Of a stretch of DNA of 64,000 bases, positions 18,114 through 26,587 are shown one piece after another. The stretch covers positions 124,001 through 188,000 of the forward strand of contig JAFAER010000021.1 of assembly GCA_023423895.1 (NCBI GenBank). The letters are read 5' to 3'. The notes under the pieces were generated by a model that saw nothing but the letters and a program-made list of their open reading frames with translations, made no database searches and was not told the DNA's origin. Position numbers and translations under genes: made by a program. Position 1 is the first letter of the stretch. The number at the start of each line of letters is the position of its first letter. Origin of the DNA: Pseudomonadota bacterium (GTDB lineage: Bacteria > Myxococcota_A > Polyangia > Polyangiales > Polyangiaceae).

Positions 18114-20729
18114 ATGATTGTACGTAATTCCCTCGTCACATCGCTCTTCGCCTTCGCTGCGCTGGCCTTCGCCGCGTGCGCGGACAACGTCAACGACGGC
18201 TTCCCGCGCCCTGGCGACGACGGTGGAGCGGGCGAGGAAGACGCGACGGGAGGCGATCCGGGCGACGACCCCGTCGCCACCGAAACGTGCGAGCCGATCG
18301 CTCCGGAGACCACGCCTGGCGAAGACGAGGTCTGCGCCGTCCAGAAGGGGTCCGGAGGTAGCGTGCTCTACGTCGGCGAGGTCCTCCAGCCTGGGAAGGT
18401 CATCGCCAACGGCCAGGTCCTCGTCGACGACACGGGGATGATCACCTGCGTCGGCTGTGACTGCGCCGCGAAGGCGGAGACCGCAACGAAGGTCCTCTGC
18501 CCGGAGGCGGTCATCTCGCCGGGGCTCATCAACGCCCACGATCACGGCGGCTGGGTGAACGGAGAGCCGGCCGTCCCGAACGAGCACTACGTGAAGAAGG
18601 CCGGCGGCAAGTACACCGGTCCGCAGGATGTGGCGCAGCTCCGCTTCGAGCACCGCAACGACTGGCGCCCGGCCGGCAACTCGCTCGATCCGAAGATCAA
18701 CGAGCCCGGTGGTCAGGCCACCGCGGACCAGAAGATCTACGGCGACGTCCGCATGGCGCTCGGCGGCGCCGTGATGACGTTCGCTTCGACGAGCGCTGCG
18801 AAGTTCCTTCGCCTCGCCGACGACGACAAGAAGAACTTCTTCCCGGCCGAGCAGCCGTACGCGAAGTACGAGACGTTCCCGATCGGCAGCTCGATCCAGG
18901 TCAAGGACAACCCGGACAACCCGGACTGCAGCAAGTACCAGTTCAAGGCGCCGCCCGCGGCCGGCCTGCCCTGGATCCCGCACGTGTCCGAAGGCATCGA
19001 CGTCGATGCGCGCAACGAGTTCCTCTGCCTCACCGACAAGGTCGCGAAGGGCAAGAACTACATTGACGAGCGTACCGCGATCATCCACGGCGTCGGCCTC
19101 ACGGGAGCGGACATCGCCACGATGGCCGCCAAGGGCGCCAAGCTCGTCTGGTCGCCGCGTTCGAACATCAGCCTCTACGGCGAGACCGCGCGCGTGACGG
19201 AGTTCGACAAGCTCGGCGTGCCGATCGGCCTCGGCACCGACTGGCTCCCGAGCGGCTCGATGAACATGCTCCGCGAGCTCGCTTGCGTCGACCAGTTCAA
19301 CCAGAACAACCTCGGCGGCTACTTCAGCGATCAGAAGATCTGGTTGATGGCGACGAAGGGCTCGGCGCAGGCGCTCGGCTTCGACGCCGTGACGGGCGAG
19401 CTCGCTGCCGGCAAGACCGCGGACATCGCGATCTTCGCCAAGCGCGGGCGCTCGCAGTATCGCGCGGTCATCGCCGCGAGCGAGAAGGACATCGCGCTCG
19501 TGCTCCGCAGCGGCAAGGTGCTCGTCGGCGCGAGCTCCGTCGTCGCCGGCCTGGAAGAGGGCTGCGACGAGCTCGATGTCTGCGGCGCGACGAAGCGCGT
19601 CTGCCTCACCCGCGACACCGGCAAGAGCTGGTCGACGATCGGCAAGCTCCCGAACCTCTACGCGCTCGCAAGCTGCGGATCGACCCCGCCCGACGAGCCG
19701 ACCTGCGTCCCGGCGCGCACGCTCGATACCGACAAGGTCAATCAGTCGACCGCGTTCGCCGGCATGTCTTCGGCGGACGACACCGACGGCGACGGCATTC
19801 CGAACGCGCAGGACAACTGCCCCACGGTCTTCAATCCCGCTCGTCCGCTCGACAACGGAAAGCAGGAGAACACCGACGGCGACGACCTCGGCGACGCGTG
19901 TGATCCGTGCCCGCTCGACAAGGACAAGACGACGTGCACGCCGCCCGCATCAGTCAAGCCCGATCGCGACGGCGACGGCGTCGAGAACTCGAAGGACAAC
20001 TGTCCGGACAACGCCAATCCTGGACAGGAGGACGGCGACAAGGACGGGTTCGGCGACGCGTGTGATCCTTGCCCGGCCGAGGCGGGCGCGAGCGGCTGCC
20101 CCGTGCAGACGAAGAAGATCGAGGAGCTCTGGACCCTCGGTGACGACGTCGAGGCGAAAATCGAGAGCGTCTGCGTGACGGCCGTCAGGTCGCCGACGCG
20201 CATCTGGATCCAGGATCCGACGTGGACCCCCGCCGCGACGAAGAGCGGTGGGCTCTTCGTGTTCTTCGGCGGCGGAAACAGCATCGCGTTTCCCTCGGTC
20301 AGCCCCGGTGCTCTGATCACGATCGAAGGCAAGACGACCACGTTCCAAGGAGCGTTCGAGCTGACCGACATCAAGGCCTTCACCGTGGTGCAGGCGAACG
20401 CGGCGCAGTGCTCGGGCGCGTCGCTCGTCAAGTCGGTGACCCTCGCGGGCGTCCAGCCGGGCGGAGCCGACGAGCTGAAGTACCGCTTCATGCTCGTGAA
20501 CATCCCCGGAGCGACCTCGAGCGGTGCCGACACGACCTCGGGCTCGCCGCCGACGCGTTTCGGGCTCCAGGGCTCCACGATGAAGGTGACCAACTACATC
20601 GCAGGCACGGCGGCGTTCAACGGCAACACGTTCGCCAGCGGAGCCGTGCTGACCAGCCTCACCGGCGTGCTCGACTACTTCAACGGAAACCAGCTCGCGC
20701 CGCGGACGCGTCAGGACATCACGCCCTGA
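18114..20729 (+). CDS. Amidohydrolase lipoprotein with thrombospondin type-3 repeats
   Basis: This 871-residue lipoprotein (lipobox AFAAC near residue 20) combines three parts. Residues ~60-500 are a metal-dependent amidohydrolase of the TrzN/guanine-deaminase type: AHDHG with His142/His144, HVSE with His290/Glu293, IIHG with His325 and GTDWLP with Asp376 form the complete metal and catalytic set. Residues ~550-680 carry Ca-binding thrombospondin type-3 repeats (DTDGDGIPNAQDNCP, DRDGDGVENSKDNCP, each closed by GDACDPCP). The last ~200 residues look like an OB-fold/beta domain (SPTRIWIQDP, FQGAFELTDIKAF). The substrate may be an exogenous deaminable compound. Catalytic residues are seen; substrate is not. 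Confidence 0.86.
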   Translation: MIVRNSLVTSLFAFAALAFAACADNVNDGFPRPGDDGGAGEEDATGGDPGDDPVATETCEPIAPETTPGEDEVCAVQKGSGGSVLYVGEVLQPGKVIANGQVLVDDTGMITCVGCDCAAKAETATKVLCPEAVISPGLINAHDHGGWVNGEPAVPNEHYVKKAGGKYTGPQDVAQLRFEHRNDWRPAGNSLDPKINEPGGQATADQKIYGDVRMALGGAVMTFASTSAAKFLRLADDDKKNFFPAEQPYAKYETFPIGSSIQVKDNPDNPDCSKYQFKAPPAAGLPWIPHVSEGIDVDARNEFLCLTDKVAKGKNYIDERTAIIHGVGLTGADIATMAAKGAKLVWSPRSNISLYGETARVTEFDKLGVPIGLGTDWLPSGSMNMLRELACVDQFNQNNLGGYFSDQKIWLMATKGSAQALGFDAVTGELAAGKTADIAIFAKRGRSQYRAVIAASEKDIALVLRSGKVLVGASSVVAGLEEGCDELDVCGATKRVCLTRDTGKSWSTIGKLPNLYALASCGSTPPDEPTCVPARTLDTDKVNQSTAFAGMSSADDTDGDGIPNAQDNCPTVFNPARPLDNGKQENTDGDDLGDACDPCPLDKDKTTCTPPASVKPDRDGDGVENSKDNCPDNANPGQEDGDKDGFGDACDPCPAEAGASGCPVQTKKIEELWTLGDDVEAKIESVCVTAVRSPTRIWIQDPTWTPAATKSGGLFVFFGGGNSIAFPSVSPGALITIEGKTTTFQGAFELTDIKAFTVVQANAAQCSGASLVKSVTLAGVQPGGADELKYRFMLVNIPGATSSGADTTSGSPPTRFGLQGSTMKVTNYIAGTAAFNGNTFASGAVLTSLTGVLDYFNGNQLAPRTRQDITP

Positions 20730-20744
20730 CGGAGCGATGATCTT

Positions 20745-20766
20745 GGGGCGGCACGATCACCGCCCC
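20745..20766. terminator. Bidirectional stem-loop between convergent genes
   Basis: GGGGCGG and CCGCCCC form a perfect 7-bp stem with an 8-nt loop, 15 bp after the amidohydrolase stop and 46 bp before the dioxygenase stop on the other strand. No U-run follows on either strand, so intrinsic termination is only likely, not certain. Confidence 0.5.
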
Positions 20767-20812
20767 GCTCGCCCCGCCCCGCCCATCCGTCAACGCGCTC
20801 GTCGTGGGCGTA

Positions 20813-21673
20813 TCAGACGTCGACGACGAGGTCCTTCGACGCCAGCATGGCGCCGTCGCTCATCCGCGCCGTGGTGAGCGTGTAGCTGGCGAGATCGCCG
20901 CGGCCGACGATGTTGTCCGTCGCGTTCGTCGTGTCGGGCTGTCCGAAGGGCAAGTACTCCGGATGGCTCGCGAAGATCTCCTTCACGAGATCGTCGTCGA
21001 AGACGAGCTGCGACGTGAACGAGCGTCCGTCGAGCGACACGGTGAAGTGAATGTGGATCGCTCGTCCGGGGTACCAACCGGGGAAACACGTGTCGAAGGC
21101 GACGCGGCCGCTGTCGTCCGTCGTCTGGGCGCCGCGGAAGTAGTGCTTCGACGCGTCCGCCTGGTCCTTCAGGCACATGCGTTTGTTGGGTGTGTCTCCG
21201 GAGTAGCTGCCGGTGATCTGCGTGTGCCAGACCTTCACCTTCGCGCCGGCGATCGGCTTGCACGCGCTGTCGACGACGCGGAGCGCGAGACGCACCGGAA
21301 TGCCCGTGTAGCCCTCGCTGATGTCCTGCCGGACCTGGTCGGCTGCTTCGGTGCACGGACCTTCCGTCGCAGCGGTCGCGAGCACACAGGCCGCTGCCGG
21401 CGTCGCGAACGGATCGGGGTAGGAGTCCTTCGCGGTCATCGACTTCGTCCCGCCGCTCGCCCATTCGCTGGAGGCCCCGGAGCCATCGCCGGTGTTCGTA
21501 CCGGTCCCGCTTCCCTTTCCGGTGCCGCCGTCTCCGCCCGCGCTTTCGTTCGCCGCGTCCGTCGAGCTTCCGCCGCTGCACGCGAACAGCGCGGCGCCGC
21601 CGATCGAGAGAAACAGCGTCCTCGTGGCTTCTCGCCGGCTCAGGAGCATGTCGCGACGGCCTGTCTTCTTCAT
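20813..21673 (-). CDS. Exported intradiol-dioxygenase-family lipoprotein
   Basis: This 286-residue protein starts with a GGAGAG ribosome site and a signal of the form RRDMLLSRREATRTLFLSIG ending at lipobox LFAC (Cys32); the double Arg suggests Tat export, though the motif is imperfect. A Gly/Ser/Thr linker (residues 34-75) leads to a domain of the intradiol ring-cleavage dioxygenase family. All four Fe(III) ligands appear in place: Tyr157 (TGSYSG), Tyr201 (GWYPGR), His207 and His209 (IHIHF). Family members cleave catechols between the hydroxyls; a secreted member could act on lignin- or humus-derived catechols. The substrate is not known. It stands alone. Confidence 0.83.
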   Translation of the reverse strand: MKKTGRRDMLLSRREATRTLFLSIGGAALFACSGGSSTDAANESAGGDGGTGKGSGTGTNTGDGSGASSEWASGGTKSMTAKDSYPDPFATPAAACVLATAATEGPCTEAADQVRQDISEGYTGIPVRLALRVVDSACKPIAGAKVKVWHTQITGSYSGDTPNKRMCLKDQADASKHYFRGAQTTDDSGRVAFDTCFPGWYPGRAIHIHFTVSLDGRSFTSQLVFDDDLVKEIFASHPEYLPFGQPDTTNATDNIVGRGDLASYTLTTARMSDGAMLASKDLVVDV

Positions 21674-21796
21674 GGGTTCTCTCCGGGTCGGTCGAATGCG
21701 TCCGGCCTCCAGTGTGCAGCACGGCGTGCGTGTTCGCATTGATGACGTGTGTCGAATTGTTTCGTCGGAGCGCGAGCGATCACGAGCGCAGGGGCG

Positions 21797-23344
21797 TCAT
21801 TCCACGAGCCGATACAGCGTCCCGCCCCTCTGCCCTCCGGCGTAGAGCACGTCGTTCATGACCGCGAGCGGAGCCGTGCAGAAGAAGTCGCTCACCTCGA
21901 AGGGCGACTTCCGCTTCTTCTTCGGCAGCGGCCCGGCGTCGCTCGCGTTCGGGTCGTCGACCGGCGCGATCAGCGTCGCCTTCGCGTCTGCGACGCCGTC
22001 CATGTCCGCGATGTCCGCCGGTCCGTCGATCGCAGGTCCGTCGAGCCGGTAGAGCCCACGTGGCGTGAGCGCGACGACGCCGTCGCGGAAACGCGTGACG
22101 TCGGTCGGCGGCCCCGCATCGTCCGGGAAGGGGATCGCCGCCCACCGGTCGCCGTCGATCGTCACGCGCAGTGCGATGCCGTCGCGGGTCCAGGCGAGCC
22201 AGTACAGGCGGGCGGGCTTCGCGCGTGTGTCGGCCCACCAGCGAAGCGTTCCCGACGCCCCGCTGCGGGTGATGCGCGTCGGCCGCGCGTCTTCTCGTCG
22301 GAGAACGGTCGGCGCTCCGGCGTCATCGTTCGAGCGGGCCGGCGCGAAGATCACGAAGTCGTTCGGATCGCGCCCGTCGAAGTCCTGGATGCCCGCATAG
22401 AGGCGATCCTTGAAGCGCACGAGGTACGTGAGCCGCCACACGCCGTTCTTGTACGGGTACGGGTAGTCGACCTCGTAGGTCCATCGTGCACCGTCCTCGC
22501 TCGCACGATGCAGCGCGCCGGGCGACGGTCCGCTCCAGGCACGCTCCTTCGGCGGGACGGATCCGGTCGACGCGTAGAGCGCACCGCGAAAGCGAATGAC
22601 GTCGAGGACGTGATACGCGCGAGGCAACACTCCCGCTCCGGCACGCACGCCGGCATCGGCGCGCAGCTCCGGGAACGCCGGCGGCTTGAAGTGTGGCGCG
22701 CGCGGCGGAGCGAAGACGCCCTTATCGTCCGAGACGAAGACGTACCCCTCGGTGCCCCAGTCGACGACGCCGAGACCTCCGTACGGCGGATCGGCATCGG
22801 GTACGAAGAGCCTTCCTCCGATCGCGTGCACGCGGACGAAGCCCTGTCCGGCGCCACCGCCCTTCACGGGCTCGCCCGGGCGGTTCCAGTCGAAGGCGAC
22901 GCGGAACGGCCGCTTCTCGTCCTCCGGTGTGTAGCGCGTGATGGTTGCGCCATCCGTCCCGAGGGGCTGATGCGCGTGCGCGGCATAGAGCGAGCCGCCG
23001 AAGGGAGTCAGATCGCAGATCCGCGTGAGCGCGAGCGGAGGCGTGCCGACCTTCTCCCAGTGCGCAGCTCTTGGGATCTTTCCGGCGCCGGGATCTTCGT
23101 CGTCGTCGTTGCCGTCGGGATCGATCTGCTGGACGAGCGCCGTCGAGGTGCTGGCGTCGTCCGTCGTGACGGCGCTCGTGCTCGCGCCATCTGCGAGCGT
23201 CGTTGCCGCCGTGCCGCCGTCGGCATCGCGCGATGCGCCACCCGGGGGCGTGGCGATGCGCGTGCTACAGCCGGCAGCGAGAGACATCGCGAGGACGAGA
23301 CGCCACTCGAGCCTCCGGAGCGCGCGCGGCGCTCGCTGCCTCAC
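21797..23344 (-). CDS. Beta-propeller-like lipoprotein, unknown function
   Basis: The start is a GTG at 23344 with a strong AAGGAGG site 6 nt upstream, giving 515 residues with signal peptide and lipobox LAAGC. An acidic Ala/Thr/Asp linker of ~50 residues precedes a domain of repeated strands (LTPFGGSLYAAHAHQP, VRVHAIGGRLFVPDAD, DVIRFRGALYASTGS, LVRFKDRLYAGIQDF, VTRFRDGVVALTPRGLYRL, AVMNDVLYAGGQ). This F-x-G-x-LYA pattern is that of a seven-bladed propeller. A KKKRK patch lies near the end. It is adjacent to another lipoprotein gene upstream with an 88-bp gap holding 12-bp repeats. Confidence 0.75.
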   Translation of the reverse strand: MRQRAPRALRRLEWRLVLAMSLAAGCSTRIATPPGGASRDADGGTAATTLADGASTSAVTTDDASTSTALVQQIDPDGNDDDEDPGAGKIPRAAHWEKVGTPPLALTRICDLTPFGGSLYAAHAHQPLGTDGATITRYTPEDEKRPFRVAFDWNRPGEPVKGGGAGQGFVRVHAIGGRLFVPDADPPYGGLGVVDWGTEGYVFVSDDKGVFAPPRAPHFKPPAFPELRADAGVRAGAGVLPRAYHVLDVIRFRGALYASTGSVPPKERAWSGPSPGALHRASEDGARWTYEVDYPYPYKNGVWRLTYLVRFKDRLYAGIQDFDGRDPNDFVIFAPARSNDDAGAPTVLRREDARPTRITRSGASGTLRWWADTRAKPARLYWLAWTRDGIALRVTIDGDRWAAIPFPDDAGPPTDVTRFRDGVVALTPRGLYRLDGPAIDGPADIADMDGVADAKATLIAPVDDPNASDAGPLPKKKRKSPFEVSDFFCTAPLAVMNDVLYAGGQRGGTLYRLVE

Positions 23345-23365
23345 GTCGTCCTCCTTGCTGTAAAG

Positions 23366-23413
23366 GGGGATGCGGAGGGGGATGCGGAGGGGGATGCGGA
23401 CGGGGATGCGGAC
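23366..23413. repeat. Four 12-bp tandem repeats before a lipoprotein gene
   Basis: GGGGATGCGGAG/C is repeated four times exactly in phase, 22 bp upstream of the GTG start at 23344 (minus strand). It lies between two co-directional lipoprotein genes and includes most of the space a promoter would need. Confidence 0.85.
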
Positions 23414-23432
23414 GCGTCGTGTGGGGTCCGCG

Positions 23433-24149
23433 TCAGTCGCCGCAGACGTTGTAGCCAGGCAGCGACTGGCTCGGAATGCACTCCAGCCCGAGCGGCGCAC
23501 ACTCGTCGACGGCCGCGTTCGGATCGCAGAAGCGAACGGCGCGGAGCCCGCCGATGTTGTTGCACTGCGTCCGGCACTCGACGGACCTGTACCCCGTGCT
23601 CTGGCCGAGCAACCCGCAGCAGACCTGTCCGGTCGGGCAGTCTGCCCGGTCGTCGCACGCGATCTTGGTTGCACCCGCACATTCGACGAGGCCTTTCGGC
23701 TCGCATGTGTAGGTGGGTTGGCCCTGACCGAACCACGAGCGGCAACAGTTCTCCGCTCCGGCCGTGCAGGACGTCTTCGCTCCATTCGGGCCATTCGGAC
23801 GAGGCGCGGAGCTGGCGCAATGAATCGTACCGGCGCTCGTCGGAGGAGGCGCGTCCTTGCCTGCATCTTTCGGCTCGCCGCCGGAGCTCCCGCTCGAACC
23901 GCCGCTCGAGGTCGAGCCACTCGAGCCAGTCGAGCCAGAGCTCGAGTTGCCGCTGCTTCCACTCGAGCCGCTGCTTCCACTCGAGCCGCTCGGCGACGTT
24001 CCAGACGAGCCGTCGTCGTCGGCGCCTGGCTCGGTTCCGGACTGCGAGCTCCCCGCCGGGCCGAACAGCTCCGTGCTGCTGGCGCCGCTGCACGCCACGA
24101 TGGCAAGCAGGAGCGCCGACGGTGCGAGCAGGTTCCGCATTTTCATCAT
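23433..24149 (-). CDS. Cys-rich lipoprotein with long Gly/Ser linker
   Basis: The 238-residue product starts MMKMRNLLAPSALLLAIVAC, a signal peptide with lipobox IVAC (Cys20). Residues ~25-95 are an acidic then SSG-rich low-complexity linker built from GSSGSSG units, likely holding the head away from the outer membrane. The C-terminal ~130 residues have about 16 cysteines including NCCRSW, CPTGQVCCG and ECRTQC, so a disulfide-rich fold. No known family. Linker plus Cys-rich head is a common Myxococcota surface-lipoprotein layout. It may be co-transcribed with the propeller lipoprotein downstream. Confidence 0.72.
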   Translation of the reverse strand: MMKMRNLLAPSALLLAIVACSGASSTELFGPAGSSQSGTEPGADDDGSSGTSPSGSSGSSGSSGSSGNSSSGSTGSSGSTSSGGSSGSSGGEPKDAGKDAPPPTSAGTIHCASSAPRPNGPNGAKTSCTAGAENCCRSWFGQGQPTYTCEPKGLVECAGATKIACDDRADCPTGQVCCGLLGQSTGYRSVECRTQCNNIGGLRAVRFCDPNAAVDECAPLGLECIPSQSLPGYNVCGD

Positions 24150-24514
24150 GGGGTCTCGAGGAGAGGTCCCACGTTAGCCCTGCCGTTTTCGATGTCGACA
24201 CCGACAAGCGCAACCTTTCCGTCTCAACGGACGCTCGTTGCCGCCCTCGATCGCGCGGCGCCGTCGAAGTCGTCATCGACGGGCCGCGCTCGACCGTGAC
24301 AGGCTTTTTTCGGCATCCCGTGCTCGGATGGGCGTCGGTCGGCGCTATGGCTACGGGCGAGAAGCACTGGGCAAGGCGCCAACGGCGAGCCTGAGCTGTG
24401 CCGAAAGGTGCGCGCGCTTTTCGGCCGGCGTGGCCTCATGCTAATGAGCCCGACCCTTCACAACCCACGCTGCGCGCTTCAGGCTTCACGCTTCACGCTC
24501 GCCGAAGTCCACCG
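24150..24514. other. Intergenic region, no gene seen
   Basis: These 365 bp separate the divergent lipoprotein and HD-domain genes. Open frames here are short and Arg-rich. A T6 run follows GACAGG near 24306, but no convincing stem precedes it. Promoters for both genes should lie here; none could be assigned with confidence. Confidence 0.5.
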
Positions 24515-25471
24515 ATGTCCCAGATGCCCTCTAGTCCTGCTGGTGCCCAGAACATGGGCAATGCCGATCGCGTGATGGACGCGATCGAGCTCGCGGCCGT
24601 TTCGGCCGAACGGGGGCGCCTCGTCCAGATGGTGCAATCGCTTCCGATCGAGGACGTCCGGGCCGCGCTCCAAGCGTACCCGCGCGACGTGCGCACGAAG
24701 CTCGATCGCGTCGTGATGGGCGAGGATCCGGAGCTCGGCCTCGACGTCCTCCTCGACGCCGGTGTCCTTCGCGTCGTCTTCCCCGAGGTCCATGCGATGG
24801 TCGGGTTCGGCGACGGCGAGTGGCGCCACAAGGATGTCTGGAAGCACACGAAGCAGGTCGTGCGTCAGGCCGTGCCTCGTCTCGAGGTCCGCTGGGCGTC
24901 GCTCTTCCACGACATCGGCAAGGTGAAGACGCGCTCGATCGATCCGCACGGCAAGGTCCACTTCCTCGGACACGCCGAGGTCGGCACGCGCATGTTCGAC
25001 AAGCTCGAGAGGCGCCTCGGCATGTTCTCGCCGGAGCCGTCTCTGCGCGAGACGGTGCGCTTCCTCATCCTCCATCACCTGCGCGCGAACCAGTACGACC
25101 CGAGCTGGACGGACAGCGCCGTTCGTCGCTTCGCGCGTGAGCTCGGGGCGCACCTCGACGATTTGCTCTGCCTCGCGCGCGCGGACATCACGACGAAGCG
25201 CCCGGAGAAGAAGCGTAAGGGGCTCAATCAGATCGAGGAGCTCGCGGGACGCATCCGCCAGCTCGCGGCCGAAGACGCGAAGCTCCCGCCGCTGCCTTCG
25301 GGCGTCGGCGATGAGGTCATGAAGACGTTCGGGATCCCGCCGTCGCGCAAGATCGGCGAGATCAAGAAGCTGCTCGAAGAGGCGATCGCCAAGGGCGAGA
25401 TCGAGGAGCGCCTGCCGAGCGAGGCCTACGTCGAGTTCGTGGCGAAGGACAAGGCCCGCTTCGGCCTCTGA
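24515..25471 (+). CDS. HD-domain phosphohydrolase related to CCA-adding enzyme HD part
   Basis: The 318-residue protein has a short helical N-terminal part (residues 30-100: RLVQMVQSLPIEDVRAAL, LDVLLDAGVLRVVFPE) like the neck/body of tRNA nucleotidyltransferases, and then an HD domain: HKDVWKHTKQVV with His105/His111, LFHDIGKV with His132/Asp133, and LGHAEVG / LILHHL. No nucleotidyltransferase head is present, so it is the CCA/PcnB-type body plus HD without polymerase. The HD centre is complete, so phosphatase or phosphodiesterase activity is possible. The last ~80 residues are Lys/Glu-rich helices. The start ATG at 24515 lacks a clear ribosome site. Confidence 0.82.
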   Translation: MSQMPSSPAGAQNMGNADRVMDAIELAAVSAERGRLVQMVQSLPIEDVRAALQAYPRDVRTKLDRVVMGEDPELGLDVLLDAGVLRVVFPEVHAMVGFGDGEWRHKDVWKHTKQVVRQAVPRLEVRWASLFHDIGKVKTRSIDPHGKVHFLGHAEVGTRMFDKLERRLGMFSPEPSLRETVRFLILHHLRANQYDPSWTDSAVRRFARELGAHLDDLLCLARADITTKRPEKKRKGLNQIEELAGRIRQLAAEDAKLPPLPSGVGDEVMKTFGIPPSRKIGEIKKLLEEAIAKGEIEERLPSEAYVEFVAKDKARFGL

Positions 25472-25490
25472 GCCGTCGCGGGCGGGGCGT

Positions 25491-26531
25491 CTACTTCACG
25501 CTCTGGAGCTCGTCGCAGTCGACGGTGCCCGTCACCACGCGGACCTCGCCCTTCCACTTCGAACCCTTCGCGAACGTCGACCAGCGCTCCTGCGGAAGAT
25601 CGCACGACGCCGGCTTCTTCGTCTTCGTGTCGAGCAGCTCCACCGTGTAGCGCTCCGCCCGAGGGCCTTCGCGCTCGCATCCGATGCACGTGCCGACGCG
25701 GCCGCCGCTCGACGCAGGCCACCGCGGCGTCTCGGCGAGGCTCTCGCCTTTTTCGGAGAGCTTGCGAAGCGGTCGCCACTCCGTGATTTCGACCTCGCAC
25801 TTGTCGGCCATGACGGGCACGTCCTTGTGCTTGGGCGTGCACTCCTTGACCTCTTTGTACGAGCCGTTGCCGAGGTCCTGTTTGCGCGTCCCGCAGACCT
25901 CGCCGTCCGGCTCCTTCTTCGTGCCGCGCTGCTCCTTCTCGCGTGAGAGCACGCGCGCGCCGGCAGGTGCATCATCGCACCACAAGCGCTTTCGCACGGC
26001 CTCGTAGCGCTCGATCGTGATCGACCGCTCCCACGTGTGTCCGCTCACTTCGAAGACTCCATCGCGCTTCCAGACCGTGAGCCCGATGACGACGAAGAGG
26101 ATCGCGAGCGCGATACCGCCGAGGAGAAGCCAGAGCCACGTCAGCGACGTCTTCGCGGGCGCTTGCCGCTGCCCCGCTCCGTGGAACGCGACGGCGCCGT
26201 GTGCCGGTGCGAACGCTCCACCCGGCGGAGGCACGACGACGTCGGCCTTCCGCGCGACCTCCGCGCCCTTGTCGATCGGGCTCCCGCAGTTCGTGCAGCA
26301 CTTCGCTGCGCGCGACATCGGCTGCCGGCATGCGGGGCATGTCACGTCCGCGCCGACGTACGGGTGATCGTTGACCGGGATTTTCTCGTGGTCCGGTGGG
26401 AAGTAGCGAGACTGCGGATCCTGGGGTGCGCCGCAGTTCGCGCAGAAACGATGCGTGATCCCGAGCAGTTTCTTCTGACCGCAGTACTTGCAGTCCCACA
26501 GCATCTCGTAGACGGCTTCGCCCGTGCTCAT
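25491..26531 (-). CDS. Double zinc-ribbon membrane protein
   Basis: Two zinc ribbons open this 346-residue protein: CKYC...CANC (Cys14, 17, 30, 33) and CPAC...CTNC (Cys65, 68, 79, 82). After a Pro/Ala-rich linker, one membrane segment (about 128-153) leads to an extracytoplasmic domain of ~190 residues with Cys pairs (CDDAPAG, EVCGTRK, ECTPKHKD, CIGCEREG). The N-terminus probably lies in the cytoplasm because zinc ribbons fold there. No family name can be given for the outer domain. It converges with the HD gene and is followed upstream by the kinase gene, same strand, 56 bp apart. Confidence 0.78.
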   Translation of the reverse strand: MSTGEAVYEMLWDCKYCGQKKLLGITHRFCANCGAPQDPQSRYFPPDHEKIPVNDHPYVGADVTCPACRQPMSRAAKCCTNCGSPIDKGAEVARKADVVVPPPGGAFAPAHGAVAFHGAGQRQAPAKTSLTWLWLLLGGIALAILFVVIGLTVWKRDGVFEVSGHTWERSITIERYEAVRKRLWCDDAPAGARVLSREKEQRGTKKEPDGEVCGTRKQDLGNGSYKEVKECTPKHKDVPVMADKCEVEITEWRPLRKLSEKGESLAETPRWPASSGGRVGTCIGCEREGPRAERYTVELLDTKTKKPASCDLPQERWSTFAKGSKWKGEVRVVTGTVDCDELQSVK

Positions 26532-26587
26532 CGTGGCCGATGATCGCAGAGGCGACCGAATGCCGCTACGTCTCGCGGACGTGCGCG

